A stretch of DNA of 64,000 nucleotides, from positions 7,607,001-7,671,000 of the forward strand of contig OY756961.1 in NCBI GenBank assembly GCA_963580455.1, in the 5' to 3' direction. Under the pieces are notes generated by a model. That model did not search any database and was not told where the DNA came from. It worked only from the letters and a program-made list of their open reading frames with translations. The DNA comes from Euonymus europaeus. Its lineage: Eukaryota > Streptophyta > Magnoliopsida > Celastrales > Celastraceae. Position 1 is the first letter of the stretch. Each line of letters opens with the position of its first letter. The position numbers and the translations under genes were made by a program. Shown here in pieces: positions 35,776 through 46,904 of the stretch.

Positions 35776-36934
35776 TGATAAGATAAATTGCAAGCGCACA
35801 AATAGCACAAGTAATATAACGAAAAATAAAGTGTCGAACCCACGAGGATTGAATGAATTGCCAATGAATAACCAAATTAATTAACCCTAATACTATTTGA
35901 ACAATCGAATATTGAGAAGTTGATTAAACTAAATAGCAAGGAAATAACAAACATAAAAGTAATTAATTAAGCACTAGGACATCTAATTTCACAATCACCA
36001 ATCTCAACCAAATCATTTGGCATGTTAATCCCAATTATTATCCATGTTGATGGTCGATTTTCCCTAACATATTCAATACTCCATTCCTGATTATATAAAA
36101 GGTATTCTTATCACCAACCCCTGTTATCCCTAACAATCAGATTTAGATAATAAAAATCCATTAAATTCTATGGAAAATCATGTAACAACTACGTAGGCAA
36201 CGCCCCTATATTCATATGGTTCATCAAACCTACGGTATCCATTGTAAGAAGAAATTCTAAACAATCTCCTTCTAATCTTATGTTTAGCATTAAGTCATTC
36301 AAATATTGGATAAATATTCAAAAACCATTAAACACACTAATAGACATTCAAACAAAGAATAATAATCATTGATTAGCATACACCATATTCATTGAATGAT
36401 CATGACTAGGCTACATTAGAGCCCTAGCAGAGGATTAGTTCCTCATAATACTAAGACAAACAAAAATAATGGTAGAATCATTCATGGTTCTAGAAATTTC
36501 GGAATAAATCAGCCTCTCTCTCCTCTTCAGTGCTTGATGGAAACCCAAAGATTGGAATTGTGGCTAGGTCTAAAAGTTCCAAATAAATGCATCCTCCAAG
36601 CCTTTTATACATCTCCCAATCCTAGTAATATTATAAACTTGAAGTCTTGTCGTTTCCCCTTGGCCCCACTTGTTTTGGATGAATTTTAGTAGCTTTCCAA
36701 AATAAAATTTGTGCATCTGCCAATTGTTGATTGATTCGCAAATACTGTCGATCGATCTACAACTCCTATTAACGTTTTCACTAGTTTTCAGCATCTTTCG
36801 TATTGATTTGTTTTCACACCTAACAATTGAAACACAATAGAATTTAGTAATATCGAAGCTCCAATCACTCATTAAAAGGAACAAATTAATACCAAAACAA
36901 GATATTCCTTAATGTGTAAATATTTGATCGATCA
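35776..36934. mobile_element. Solo LTR-like insertion, 1.16 kb, in the minisatellite
   Basis: It begins TGATAAGATAAATTGC and ends TTTGATCGATCA (TG...CA, with TGAT/ATCA inverted). AATAG flanks it on both sides (35771-35775, 36935-36939). The tandem array to either side is of one kind, so the insertion cuts an older array. Its start (GCAAGCGCACAAATAGCACAAG, then GTGTCGAACCCACGAGGATT) is a style I associate with plant LTR elements, but the superfamily is unresolved. Confidence 0.75.
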
Positions 36935-37080
36935 AATAGTTGTATAAAAATGTAACAATATGTTAAATATTAATAATTTTTTTTACAATAGTTGTATAAA
37001 AAATATAGAAATATGTTAATATTTTTAAAAATGTAATAGTTATATTAAAATGTAAATTTGATTTATAAAATATATAAAAA
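36935..37080 (+). repeat. AT minisatellite, right part
   Basis: Continuation of the units at 35590-35770 (AATAGTTGTATAAAAATG, AATATGTTAATATT). Confidence 0.6.
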
Positions 37081-37126
37081 TCATTTTCGATTAATTGGTG
37101 CTACTATCTCTGCATGTAATTAGCCA

Positions 37127-37302
37127 CAACATTTAAAACAACATACATATTTTTCTTTGAAAAATTAATCAAACACTCACAACATTTGAAACAACATACA
37201 TGCCAATATTTCAACAACATTTAAAACAACATACATATTTTTCTTTGAAAAATTAATCAAACACTCACAACATTTGAAACAACATACATGCCAATATTTC
37301 AA
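37127..37302 (+). repeat. 88-bp tandem duplication
   Basis: A unit starting CAACATTTAAAACAACATAC recurs at 37215 with almost no change, then decays into CAACATATAAGCTCAACATA. Confidence 0.9.
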
Positions 37303-37796
37303 CAACATATAAGCTCAACATACATGCCAAATTATATGCTAGAGGCAAAATTATATGCTAAACACTACCTAGAAATAATCTGACTGATTGGGCCTAAACT
37401 TTTCGTTAAATATATAAATCTGTGGACTGAAATCCAAAAGATATTTGAGGCCCAAAGAAAAAAAAACAGAAGTCAGGAAAAACGATATCCCTCTGACCCG
37501 GCCCATACATTTATGCCTAGAATGGTAGAGTACTAGAATGCGTGTTGTCTGATACTTTGCTGCGTATTTCTCACTGTGAACGGAAAACCCTGGCAGTATC
37601 TCCGCTGCTTCTTGTCTATAATCGTAGAAATCGGGTTTCAGGTCGATTAAGCAATCAAAACTAGTCTTCGGTTATCGAATCGGTTGTCTATTGTGCTCTG
37701 TCAAGCTTCAACGATTAATCTGGTTTTTTTCTTACGTAGCAGTAACCGGATTAGACGACTACGATTTCTTTGAAGTTTCTAGGGTTTTTGGAGCCA

Positions 37797-37971
37797 GTAA
37801 GTTCTATATCAATCTCAGTTCATGTAGTTTTTGTTATTTTTCATAGCATAGTATAATCGAAATAGATCTGGTTATGATTATGGAGTTATACGTGTGGATA
37901 CGTCGGTGGTTTTCTTATTTGTATCCTTGATATGTTACTACGATTTAGGAGAGTTGTTGTTTTGCTTTCAG
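37797..37971 (+). other. 5'-UTR intron of the eIF5B gene
   Basis: GGAGCCA/GTAAGTTC at 37796/37797 and TTTGCTTTCAG/GGAATCC at 37971/37972 flank a T-rich interval. The leader exon upstream probably starts in 37500-37600. The remaining 37 bases before the ATG contain no upstream ATG. Confidence 0.65.
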
Positions 37972-38008
37972 GGAATCCAATTCGTTGAATTAAATCCGAG
38001 GATTGCAG

Positions 38009-41000
38009 ATGGGACGAAAAAAGCCGACTGCTCAGGACAGCGAGAATCTCCCTGCAGGTGGGAAATCGAAGAAGAAAGCGGTGGTGGTTGATGATGATGA
38101 GTATTCAATTGGCACAGAATTGTCAGAGGAGCCCCTAGTTCAAGAGGTGAAAGTCTCTAATCCTGGAAAGAAAGGCAAAAAGGGTAATTCAAAGGCTTCA
38201 CAGACCCAAGCTCATGATGAATATGAGTTAGAGAAGGAGGTAGAGGATGATGAAGATGCATCAGAAATGATGATTAAGGGGAAAAAGAAGTCAAAACCTA
38301 AGAAGGGAGGGGATAAGAGTGTTCTTTCTGGGTCGAACTTTGGGTTGCTTGGAGTGGAAGATGATGATGATGGTGGTAACGAGGGTGGTTATGTTGAAGA
38401 TTCTGTAATAACTGGTGATAATGATAGTGATGGAGAGGATGATCATTTGGCAAGCTTTAAGGGTAAGAAGAAAGCATCTAAGAAGAAAGGTATGAAGAGT
38501 GGTGGAAGTCTGTTTTCTGCATCAGCTTTTGATGCTATTGATGATGCCAATATGGGAGAGGTGATTGACAAAGTTGAGGACGATAAAGATGATGATGAGC
38601 CTGTGATTGCTTTCACAGGGAAGAAGAAGTCATCCAAGGGCAGCAAAAGGGGTGGTAGTTTGTTCTCGGTAGCTAATGGGCTTAATGATAGAGGTGGAAA
38701 TGATGAAGGAAAAAAGGAGGTTGATGAATCCGAGGATGATCAACCTATTAACTTCTCAGGTATGAAAAAGAGGTCGTCAAAGTCTTCTAAGAAAAACATT
38801 ACCCCCTTTAGTGCAGATTTGGTTGATGAGGAAAATGATGAAGAGGTCACTGTTTCTGAATCTGTTAAAACTTGTGATGACACTTTTGAGGATGAAGATG
38901 CAACAGCAATTGCATTTTCAGGTAAGAAGAAATCCTCTAAGAAGAAAGGCAATACTGTTTCTGCTAGATTGAGTTATGAAGCTGAGATTGAGAGTGATGT
39001 TTTGCATTCGGGTGAACCTGAACAACTGAGTATGGCTGCTAGCAAAGTTGATCCTATTGATAATACAGTCAATAAGACGCTACTCGTGCCAGAGACTTCG
39101 AAGAACAAAAAGAAGAAGAAGAAGAGTGGAAAGACTGCTCAAGAAGAAGATGAGCTAGAAAAAATTCTTGCAGAGCTTGGTGAGGGGCCTCCCATATTGA
39201 ATGCTTCTGAGCTGCCTCCTCAAGAGGAGAAGACTCAGGTCCCAGCTGAACCGGTACTCTCTGGTGATGCTGCAGGGGAGAAGGAAGGCGAGGAAGAAAC
39301 AGTGGAATCGGCAGTGGCAAAGAAGAAGAAAAAGAAAAAGGAGAAGGAGAAGGAAAAGAAAGCAGCCGCTGCCGCTGCAGCTGCAGAGGGAAGGGAAGAA
39401 AAGCTGGAAGAAGTCAAAGTCGAGATGACAGTAAACAAAAAGAGTGATGCAAAGAGTAAAGCAGGAGAAAAAAAGTTGCCAAAGCACGTGAGGGACATGC
39501 AAGAGGCAATGGCAAGGAGAAAAGAAGCAGAAGAGAAAAAAAAGAGGGAAGAAGAGGAGAAGTTGAGGAAGGAAGAAGAAGAACAGCGCCGGCAGGAAGA
39601 ACTTGAGAGGCTCGCAGAAGAGGCAAGGCGAAGAAAGAAAGAAAGGGAGAAAGAGAAGCTCTTAAAGAAGAAGCTGGAGGGGAAGCTTTTAACTGGGAAG
39701 CAGAAAGAAGAGGCTCGTCGGTTGGAGGCTATGAGGAACCAGATTTTGGCTAATGCTGGTATGCCTCTACCCAGTGCGGACAAAGAAGGAGCACCATCAA
39801 AACGACCCAAGTATCATACAAAGAAGCCTAAACCTTCCAACCAACATGCAACTGGTGCTGTTTCTGTTAGTGCAGAGGAAAATATGGAGACACAGAAAGA
39901 ATTACAGGTCTCAGTGGCTGAGCGGGATCGAGCAGAAACAGAAAAGCTTGAAGAAGTTGAGTTACTAGTTGTTGATGACAAACAGCAAGTGCCCAATACA
40001 GTTGAGGATAATGGAATAGAAGAAGGTGACGATGATGAGGAAGAATGGGATGCAAAGAGTTGGGATGATGTCAATCTTAATGTAAAGAGTGCATTCGATG
40101 ATGAAGAGGTTGATTCTGAGCCAGAACCTGTAGTGAAGAAAGAGATTAAGAATGGTATATCAGTTGTGTCGGATGGAGGTTGGTTGTCTTATGTGTAGTT
40201 ATCTTTTGGATATCCCTTGCTCCTTTTCTTCTCTGTTTTGCATCCCACTTTTATTTTTCTAATTAATTTTGTGTTTTGTTTTTCATTTTATGCCCCTTTA
40301 GTGGGCGCCAAACCAACAGTTGCAGCTAAGAGAGTGCTTCCATTGCAGCTAGCTGAATCTCAGAATACTGAAAATAGAAAAAATCAGCCTGAGATTGAAT
40401 TTACAGACAAACCTATGAGAATGGATGTTGCTGAGAAAAATAAAGCATCAACCTCAGATGCTGCTGTCAAACAGGGTGAAGGAGACCTTCGTTCTCCAAT
40501 TTGCTGCATAATGGGCCATGTTGATACAGGTAAGACCAAGTTACTGGATTGTATTAGAGGCACCAATGTTCAGGAAGGTGAGGCTGGTGGTATCACCCAA
40601 CAAATTGGCGCGACATACTTTCCTGCAGAGAATATACGGGAGAGAACTAAGGAATTGAAAGCAGATGCAAAATTGAAAGTGCCTGGTTTGTTGGTTATTG
40701 ATACTCCTGGCCATGAGTCTTTTACCAATCTGCGATCCCGAGGTTCAAGTTTATGTGATATTGCAATATTGGTTGTTGACATAATGCATGGATTGGAGCC
40801 ACAGACCTTAGAGTCATTGGATCTTCTGACAAGCAGAAAAACAGAATTTATTGTTGCATTGAATAAGGTGTGGTTTATGTTATGGTATTGCCTATATTAT
40901 AGCTGTTGCATTATCTTCTTCTTCATTCGATCTTACTCTGTTTATGCCCCTTTTTTTTAATTAATTATTTTTTTCCAACGTTGTAGGTGGACAGACTGTA

Positions 41001-44000
41001 TGGGTGGAAATCATGCCGCAATGCACCCATTGTTAAGGCAATGAAGCAACAGTCTAAAGATGTGCAAAATGAATTTGATAGGAGGCTTTCAGATGTTAGT
41101 GTATTCTACCTTTTTTACTTTCGAGTTTTGTAAATTTACCTAATTGTTAAATACATTTTTTCCCTTTTGATTGTCAGATTATATATCAGTTCAAGATGAA
41201 AGGGCTAAATACTGAACTATACTACAAAAATAAAGAAATGGGTGAAACTTTCAGTATTGTACCAACAAGCGCGATTAGGTATGTCCTAGACTGCTTTTTT
41301 CAACTGGTTTGGGTTTGTATGACTGGAAATCTTTTAGTTAGTTTCTATTTGCTTTTCTTTTTTTGTTCAACTTCTTAGTGCTATAATTTAATGATGTTAC
41401 AGCGGAGAAGGAATCCCTGATTTGTTATTATTATTGGTTCAATGGACTCAGAAAACAATGGTTGAGAAACTCACATTCAGTGATGTTGTAAAGGTGTGTC
41501 TACGTTTTTCCTTTTCCTTTTTCAAATTGGGATGTTCAGAATATTCTCAATCTATTTGATTGGTTGTTGAATTTTTTTGCCAGTGTACGGTGTTGGAGGT
41601 CAAGGTTATTGAAGGCCATGGGACGACAATCGATGTGGTGTTAGTTAATGGTGTGCTTCATGAAGGAGATCAAATAGTTGTTTGTGGCATGCAGGCAAGC
41701 ATGCAGATTCTATCTTTGCATGACAACTGAGAATATGTCAAATTCTAATGCCTTTCATTAATGTGTTTCCATTCCAGGGACCTATTGTCGCAACGATTCG
41801 AGCTTTACTGACTCCACATCCAATGAAGGAACTTCGAGTGAAGGTATTATTTTCTCCTCTATATGATTTACTGGCACACGATATTACTTGTGGTCCTTGG
41901 ATGCCCTAGAATGAGTGTTTAGATTTTAAGAGCTACCTATGTGGCGGTATTTGATGCCTATTGTATATGATTTACTAGCACAGGACATTACTTGTGGACC
42001 TTGATGCATCAGAATGAGTTTAGTTTCACTTGAAGCATTAACAATGTGGCCACATTTGATGATTGCAATTCAATTGAAGTATAGTTGAATCTTAGCATTA
42101 TTTACTCTTTTGATTCCTTATCCCAAGATCCTATGAGATTGATAAGTTTCATCACAATATAGGCTGCTTGAGTGCTATGAAAGATTTAGTTTCAACCAAA
42201 TATGGGCAGAATCATAAAGAACAATTGCATTATGAGCCTATGACATGGGACAACCCTGAATTGGAACTCAACTAGTACTACATATGTGCCTGTTTTGTGA
42301 TACGGTGTGTCGATCTAGAAGGCTTATGGATGCATTGTAGCACTTTGATAGGCGTTTGCTAAAATTTGACCAGCCTTTTATCCTGAAGAGAAAAAAATCC
42401 AGAAGCTCATCTGCTATAAGTCCTCTATTAGCTGTTTTCTTGAGAAGAGGGAAACTACAATGGTTAACCAATTTTTCAATGTTGCTAAAATATTGATATG
42501 ATATTGTGAAAGACACAACATTATCCCTCTATATCTTGTTCGTATCATATATTTTTGAATTGAATCATTATAATTACTTAACAGTATCTAAAAGCCTAAA
42601 AATGATAAAACTGTCCTCAAGTAAAAGTGGGGCTAAACCATTTGAAAATATGATATAACTATAAAATTCAAGTTTGGAATTACTCTCAATATATTTTTAC
42701 GCAGGGAACATAAATTACTTTTTGTTTCAAAAAGCTCTGCTTCAAATATGATAATCAAACACAACCAATGTCTTTGTATCTTTGTAATGAGTTCATATCG
42801 TCAAAGCATGTTACTTCGCTCCTATCGTCTAATCTTGTTACTTCGCTACAACTGACTGCTGTACCAAGGGTGCCAAGAACGTGCTTACCGCCCTTAGCAA
42901 ATGAATTTTAGGCTAATAGTTTTTTGTTTATTTGAAATACAAAGTAATTTCCTCGAATGTTGGGTTCAAGTTCTTTTCAATGAACTTTTATGTTTCTTGG
43001 CAACTTGTTTCTGAAATCAATAAATTTTTTGGATCATGCATGTGCTTATACTCTATATGCTCATCATCTTCTACATTTTACCACCCATGAGTGTACCCTC
43101 ATTTTGCATTTACGTGATGACATGTTCAATCTTTTACCTATACCGTGCAAGGATTTATCTTCCAAAGTGTTGAAAGCTTTTCATGATAAAGGCTTTGGAT
43201 TTCTCAGTGATCATTATATTCTTACACATCAGTGGAGAACTGGGGCTGGTTTTATTGATATTTGTTTGTTCATACTCATTGGTTAGCATGGAACTTATTT
43301 ATGCAAACAGTTTGACATCAATCATCATGTATATTCTTCTGGCTTTTTGTACAATTTTGGGTTTTTGGTATACGCAATATAAGGTCAAATATGCATGTAT
43401 GCAAAGTGATGGTATGGATTGCTTACAAATCAGGCCTCATGTTATTTTACTGAATGCTTTTGAATGACAAATTTTTTTTGATTCTGGGTTTGATAACTCC
43501 GTCAATTTTCCAAATGCACTTTTGCAATGCATTTGGTATCTTGCTGTTGATTATTCTCGCCCTTCTTATTTCAGGGGACGTACTTGCATCACAAAGAAAT
43601 TAAGGCTGCACAGGGTATCAAGATCACTGCACAGGTGCTTTTCATGGGCAAGATGTAGCTATGAACACTTTGTTTTCTCGTTTAATGTCCTATATTCTGC
43701 AACAAGAATCCAGTCTAGATGTAGATGAAGAGAGGCATTGTGAATAGGACTGCTAATATTTTCCCCTACTTGCATGCAGGGACTTGAGCATGCTATTGCT
43801 GGAACTGGATTATATGTTGTAGGGCCTGGTGATGATTTGGAAACTGTGACGGAAGCAGCCATGGAAGACATGCGGTCAGTCATGAGTCGGATTGACAAAA
43901 CTGGTGAGGGTGTTTATGTACAAGCATCCACACTTGGCTCACTAGAGGCACTGCTGGAGTTTTTGAAGAGCGATGCGGTGAAGATTCCGGTCAGTGGTAT

Positions 44001-46103
44001 AGGCATAGGTCCTGTTCATAAAAAAGATGTCATGAAGGCCAGTGTGATGCTTGAGAAGAAAAAGGAGTATGCTACTATCTTGGCATTTGATGTGAGGGTG
44101 ACACCCGAGGCTCGGGAGCTGGCTGATGAACTGGGGGTGAAGATTTTCATTGCTGATATCATTTATCACTTATTTGATCAATTCAAAGCATATATTGACA
44201 GTATCAAGGAGGAAAAAAGGAAGGAAGCCGCTGATGAGGCAGTTTTTCCATGTCTTCTTAAGATATTACCAAACTGCATTTTCAACAAGAAGGATCCTAT
44301 TGTATTGGGAGTTGATGTTCTTGCAGGAATCGCCAAGGTATATAATTTAGTTTTAGGCACACATATTTTTGTTAGAAGATATAGAGGACAATCACTAATC
44401 ACTGGACTCAAATAATATCTACGTAAAATCTTTAGCATGTTGATCCTCGTCCATTCCAGATAGAGAATTTGAGAGAGAATTTCCCTTATTATTTGCAGAT
44501 ACGCATATAGCATCATGTTCTTACTTGGGCTTGCATCTGAGATAAAATCTGAGAAAGCCAGTTCCTTACAGATTTCCCAGGAACTTTCTCTTTGTGCACT
44601 GTGATTTATATGAAAATTTTGGTGAATTTATCTGTGCCATATAGTTTTGGTTCTTTTTGGGGGGTTGAAATTCTTGAAAGAATGGCATTGTCATATATTT
44701 CAGGGTTGAACACCCTTTGCATGTGATGGATTATGTGTGGTAACATTTTCTGTCCTGTTCATTCTTTAACATGTCTTTCAGATAGATGATCAAACTTGCA
44801 GGCACTTTCTCAAAGTGTTCTGTGATTATATTAGAATTTAGAACTTTGGTGATTTATCTATGACCAATTGCATTGTTTTACTTGACGTTGTATGAGTGGT
44901 TGATTTTCGGGGAGGAACTGCTGGGAGGAGGGTGTGGGGGTGGGGGTGTGCGCGTGGTTGCGCTTGTGCAATTGTATATGCGTCTGTGTGTGCCGTTGAT
45001 GTCTGTGTGAGTAGATAATATTGAAACACAAACACAGACAAATATATGGGATATCTTAGCTTGGGTTTCTGCTGTTTATATATGGTATTGAGGTTATGGA
45101 GTAAGTATGGGTCTTGAATGAAAATTTTCCTGGGAAAATGGAATTCCATGATGTTTGTGTTGTGCCATGAAGGATGGTTAGAACTGATGTAGTGCTTCTC
45201 CCTTTTACTACTTGTGGCATTGGGAGTAGTATATTTGGTCTTCAGAACTGCTTGGTTTGGCTGGCGTGAAGTCGACGTAGTGTTGATTATTAATTATTTT
45301 CGCGTCTCTGAATCTCTTTTTTGTTGCCAGATCAATAAAATCATTAGCATCCAGTACGTTGTATTTCTTTTCTTAATTCTTTCTCAAGTAAACATTATTT
45401 GTTTCCTGTAAACTACTGTACTCCTGTTTGGAAATATGGAAATTTTGTCTAGGACTTTGGTTGTGGCTATGAGAATTGATTGGATTGGACCACAAGTTGA
45501 ATTCTAAAATTAGGTGTGTGGTATGGAAAAGTAGTTATGGTGATATTAGCTTTGCAGGCTCTTAAATTCTAAGCAGAAGCGCTGTTATGTGTATTTTTGC
45601 AGGTTGGGACTCCAATTTGTGTTCCGAATAAAAATTTTATTGACATTGGACGGATTGCTTCTATTGAGAATAACCATAAGCCAGTTGATTATGCTAAGAA
45701 AGGCCAGACAGTAGCCATTAAGGTATTAGACTGTTCTTTCAATAAAGATGTTGAATAATTCATTAGCACAAAAGTCCACTTGGCGAATGGTCTCCATAAA
45801 ATTTTCAACCTTGTTACTTCTTTCTGGAATTGCAGATAGTTGGTACAAATCCCGAGGAGCAGCAGAGAATGTTTGGCAGGCATTTTGAGGTTGATGATGA
45901 ACTTGTGAGCCGCATCTCAAGAAGATCAATTGATATTCTTAAAGCTAATTACAAGGCAAGTTGTTTTATTCGGCTTAAAGTATTATTCTGTGATAGCTTT
46001 AGCTGTTTCACTTACAGTAATTTTTCTACATTTATAGAATGATCTGATTAAAGAGGATTGGGTCTTGCTCGTGAAACTGAAGAATCTTTTCAGCATACCA
46101 TGA
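38009..46103 (+). CDS. eIF5B: Eukaryotic translation initiation factor 5B (eIF5B), IF-2-like GTPase
   Basis: Coding exons: 38009-40178, 40302-40867, 40987-41094, 41178-41278, 41403-41493, 41584-41694, 41778-41843, 43575-43634, 43780-44337, 45603-45722, 45836-45955, 46038-46103. They sum to 4137 bp, giving 1378 residues in frame. The first exon encodes a charged 723-residue N-terminus with repeated FxGKKKSSK...GGSLFS modules, acidic runs and a K/E coiled-coil-like stretch. The GTPase follows: G1 GHVDTGKT (795-802), G2 region [11 protein letters not shown]3 DTPGHE (857-862), G4 NKVD (911-914, split by an intron), G5 TSAISGEG. Domains II-IV follow, ending in [14 protein letters not shown], typical of the eIF5B C-terminus that contacts eIF1A. 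It joins 60S subunits to 40S initiation complexes in the cytosol. Introns after 41694 and 45955 begin GC. ATG at 38009 is chosen; the in-frame codon at 38003 is TTG. Confidence 0.95.
41858..42060 (+). repeat. Tandem duplication in eIF5B intron
   Basis: TATATGATTTACTGGCACAC...TTACTTGTGGTCCTTGGATG is followed about 110 bp later by TATATGATTTACTAGCACAG...TTACTTGTGGACCTTGATG, with related sequence to about 42060. It lies in the 1.73-kb intron 41844-43574. Confidence 0.75.
44925..45010 (+). repeat. GT/GGGTG-rich simple repeat in eIF5B intron
   Basis: A run of GGGTGTGGGGGTGGGGGTG followed by GTGTGTGCCG-like sequence, in the 1.27-kb intron 44338-45602. The G runs could fold as a G-quadruplex, which is inference. 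Confidence 0.7.
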
Positions 46104-46895
46104 ATTGCATCGATGAATTCAGCTCCTCTGATTTGTGGGTGAGGTTGAACATTAAACAGAGTTCCTTTATGGACGTCAGGGGCAAAGTGGGATCATATAC
46201 AAAGGCGACAGGCTATAACCTTGTCCAAGTAGAGAAATCAATTTTGTATTTCAAAACATCAATTTAGCATTTACAGTTGCTTTACTTTTTCCGTAATTGT
46301 TGGTGTTTCTAACATTCATTGCAGTCGAATTGTCGGGGGATTAGGGCAACTGGCAATGACATTGAAATCCTCAATGTTGGGTGATTGCAATATTTTGTTC
46401 ACACATGTGTTTGCATGCACAGAACTTTTGGATAAAGGCTCTGAATGAATGATGATAAGGTGTTTGCATACACTCAATTCTTTTTTGTTCAAATTGTTCA
46501 AATGGTCAGTATATTAGCAGATATAGAGAACTATATTAGTTTTAAGGTTATTGATTATAGCATTATTCTGCTAATTTTTGTTTGTCAGGTGTTTTGAGTT
46601 GATTTCTTCTTAATTTTATAATTCACTCGGTGTTACTTTTTTTTTTCTTTCCATAATTCAGACATGAAACAACTGTTTCTGAATTTTTTGTTCAACTGTT
46701 TCAGACATGAAAATGGTTGATGGAGCAAATGCAACAATACATTTTTAATGGGGTGGCTCTAAATATCTTAAATTTTTGTTACCTAATATCAACTTAAGTT
46801 TACATGACATGCTTTGTAAGCATAATTAAAATTTTAAAAAATAAAATATCTTATTTGAAAAATACATCATATTTTTTATTGTTTTTTTAAACAAA
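46104..46895 (+). other. 3' UTR and flank of eIF5B
   Basis: No other gene is seen. The 3' UTR probably extends a few hundred bases. T-rich and AT-rich sequence with AAAATAAAATATC-like stretches near 46840 leads to the target site of the next element. Confidence 0.5.
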
Positions 46896-46904
46896 AATTT
46901 AAAA

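Noticed and set aside
37127..37302. Regular repeats that might suggest a CRISPR-like array
   Set aside because: Only two 88-bp units with no unique spacers, in a plant nuclear context.
38003..38008. Possible upstream start of eIF5B
   Set aside because: The codon at 38003 is TTG; the ATG at 38009 gives the conserved MGRKKP start.
39069..39810. Several S/L/F-rich minus-strand frames up to 191 codons
   Set aside because: They are the antisense of the K/E-rich eIF5B exon and show no family features.
40217..40301. Hydrophobic N-terminus on a separate GTPase-like frame
   Set aside because: This is intron sequence read into exon 40302-40867; the splice joins 40178 to 40302 in frame.
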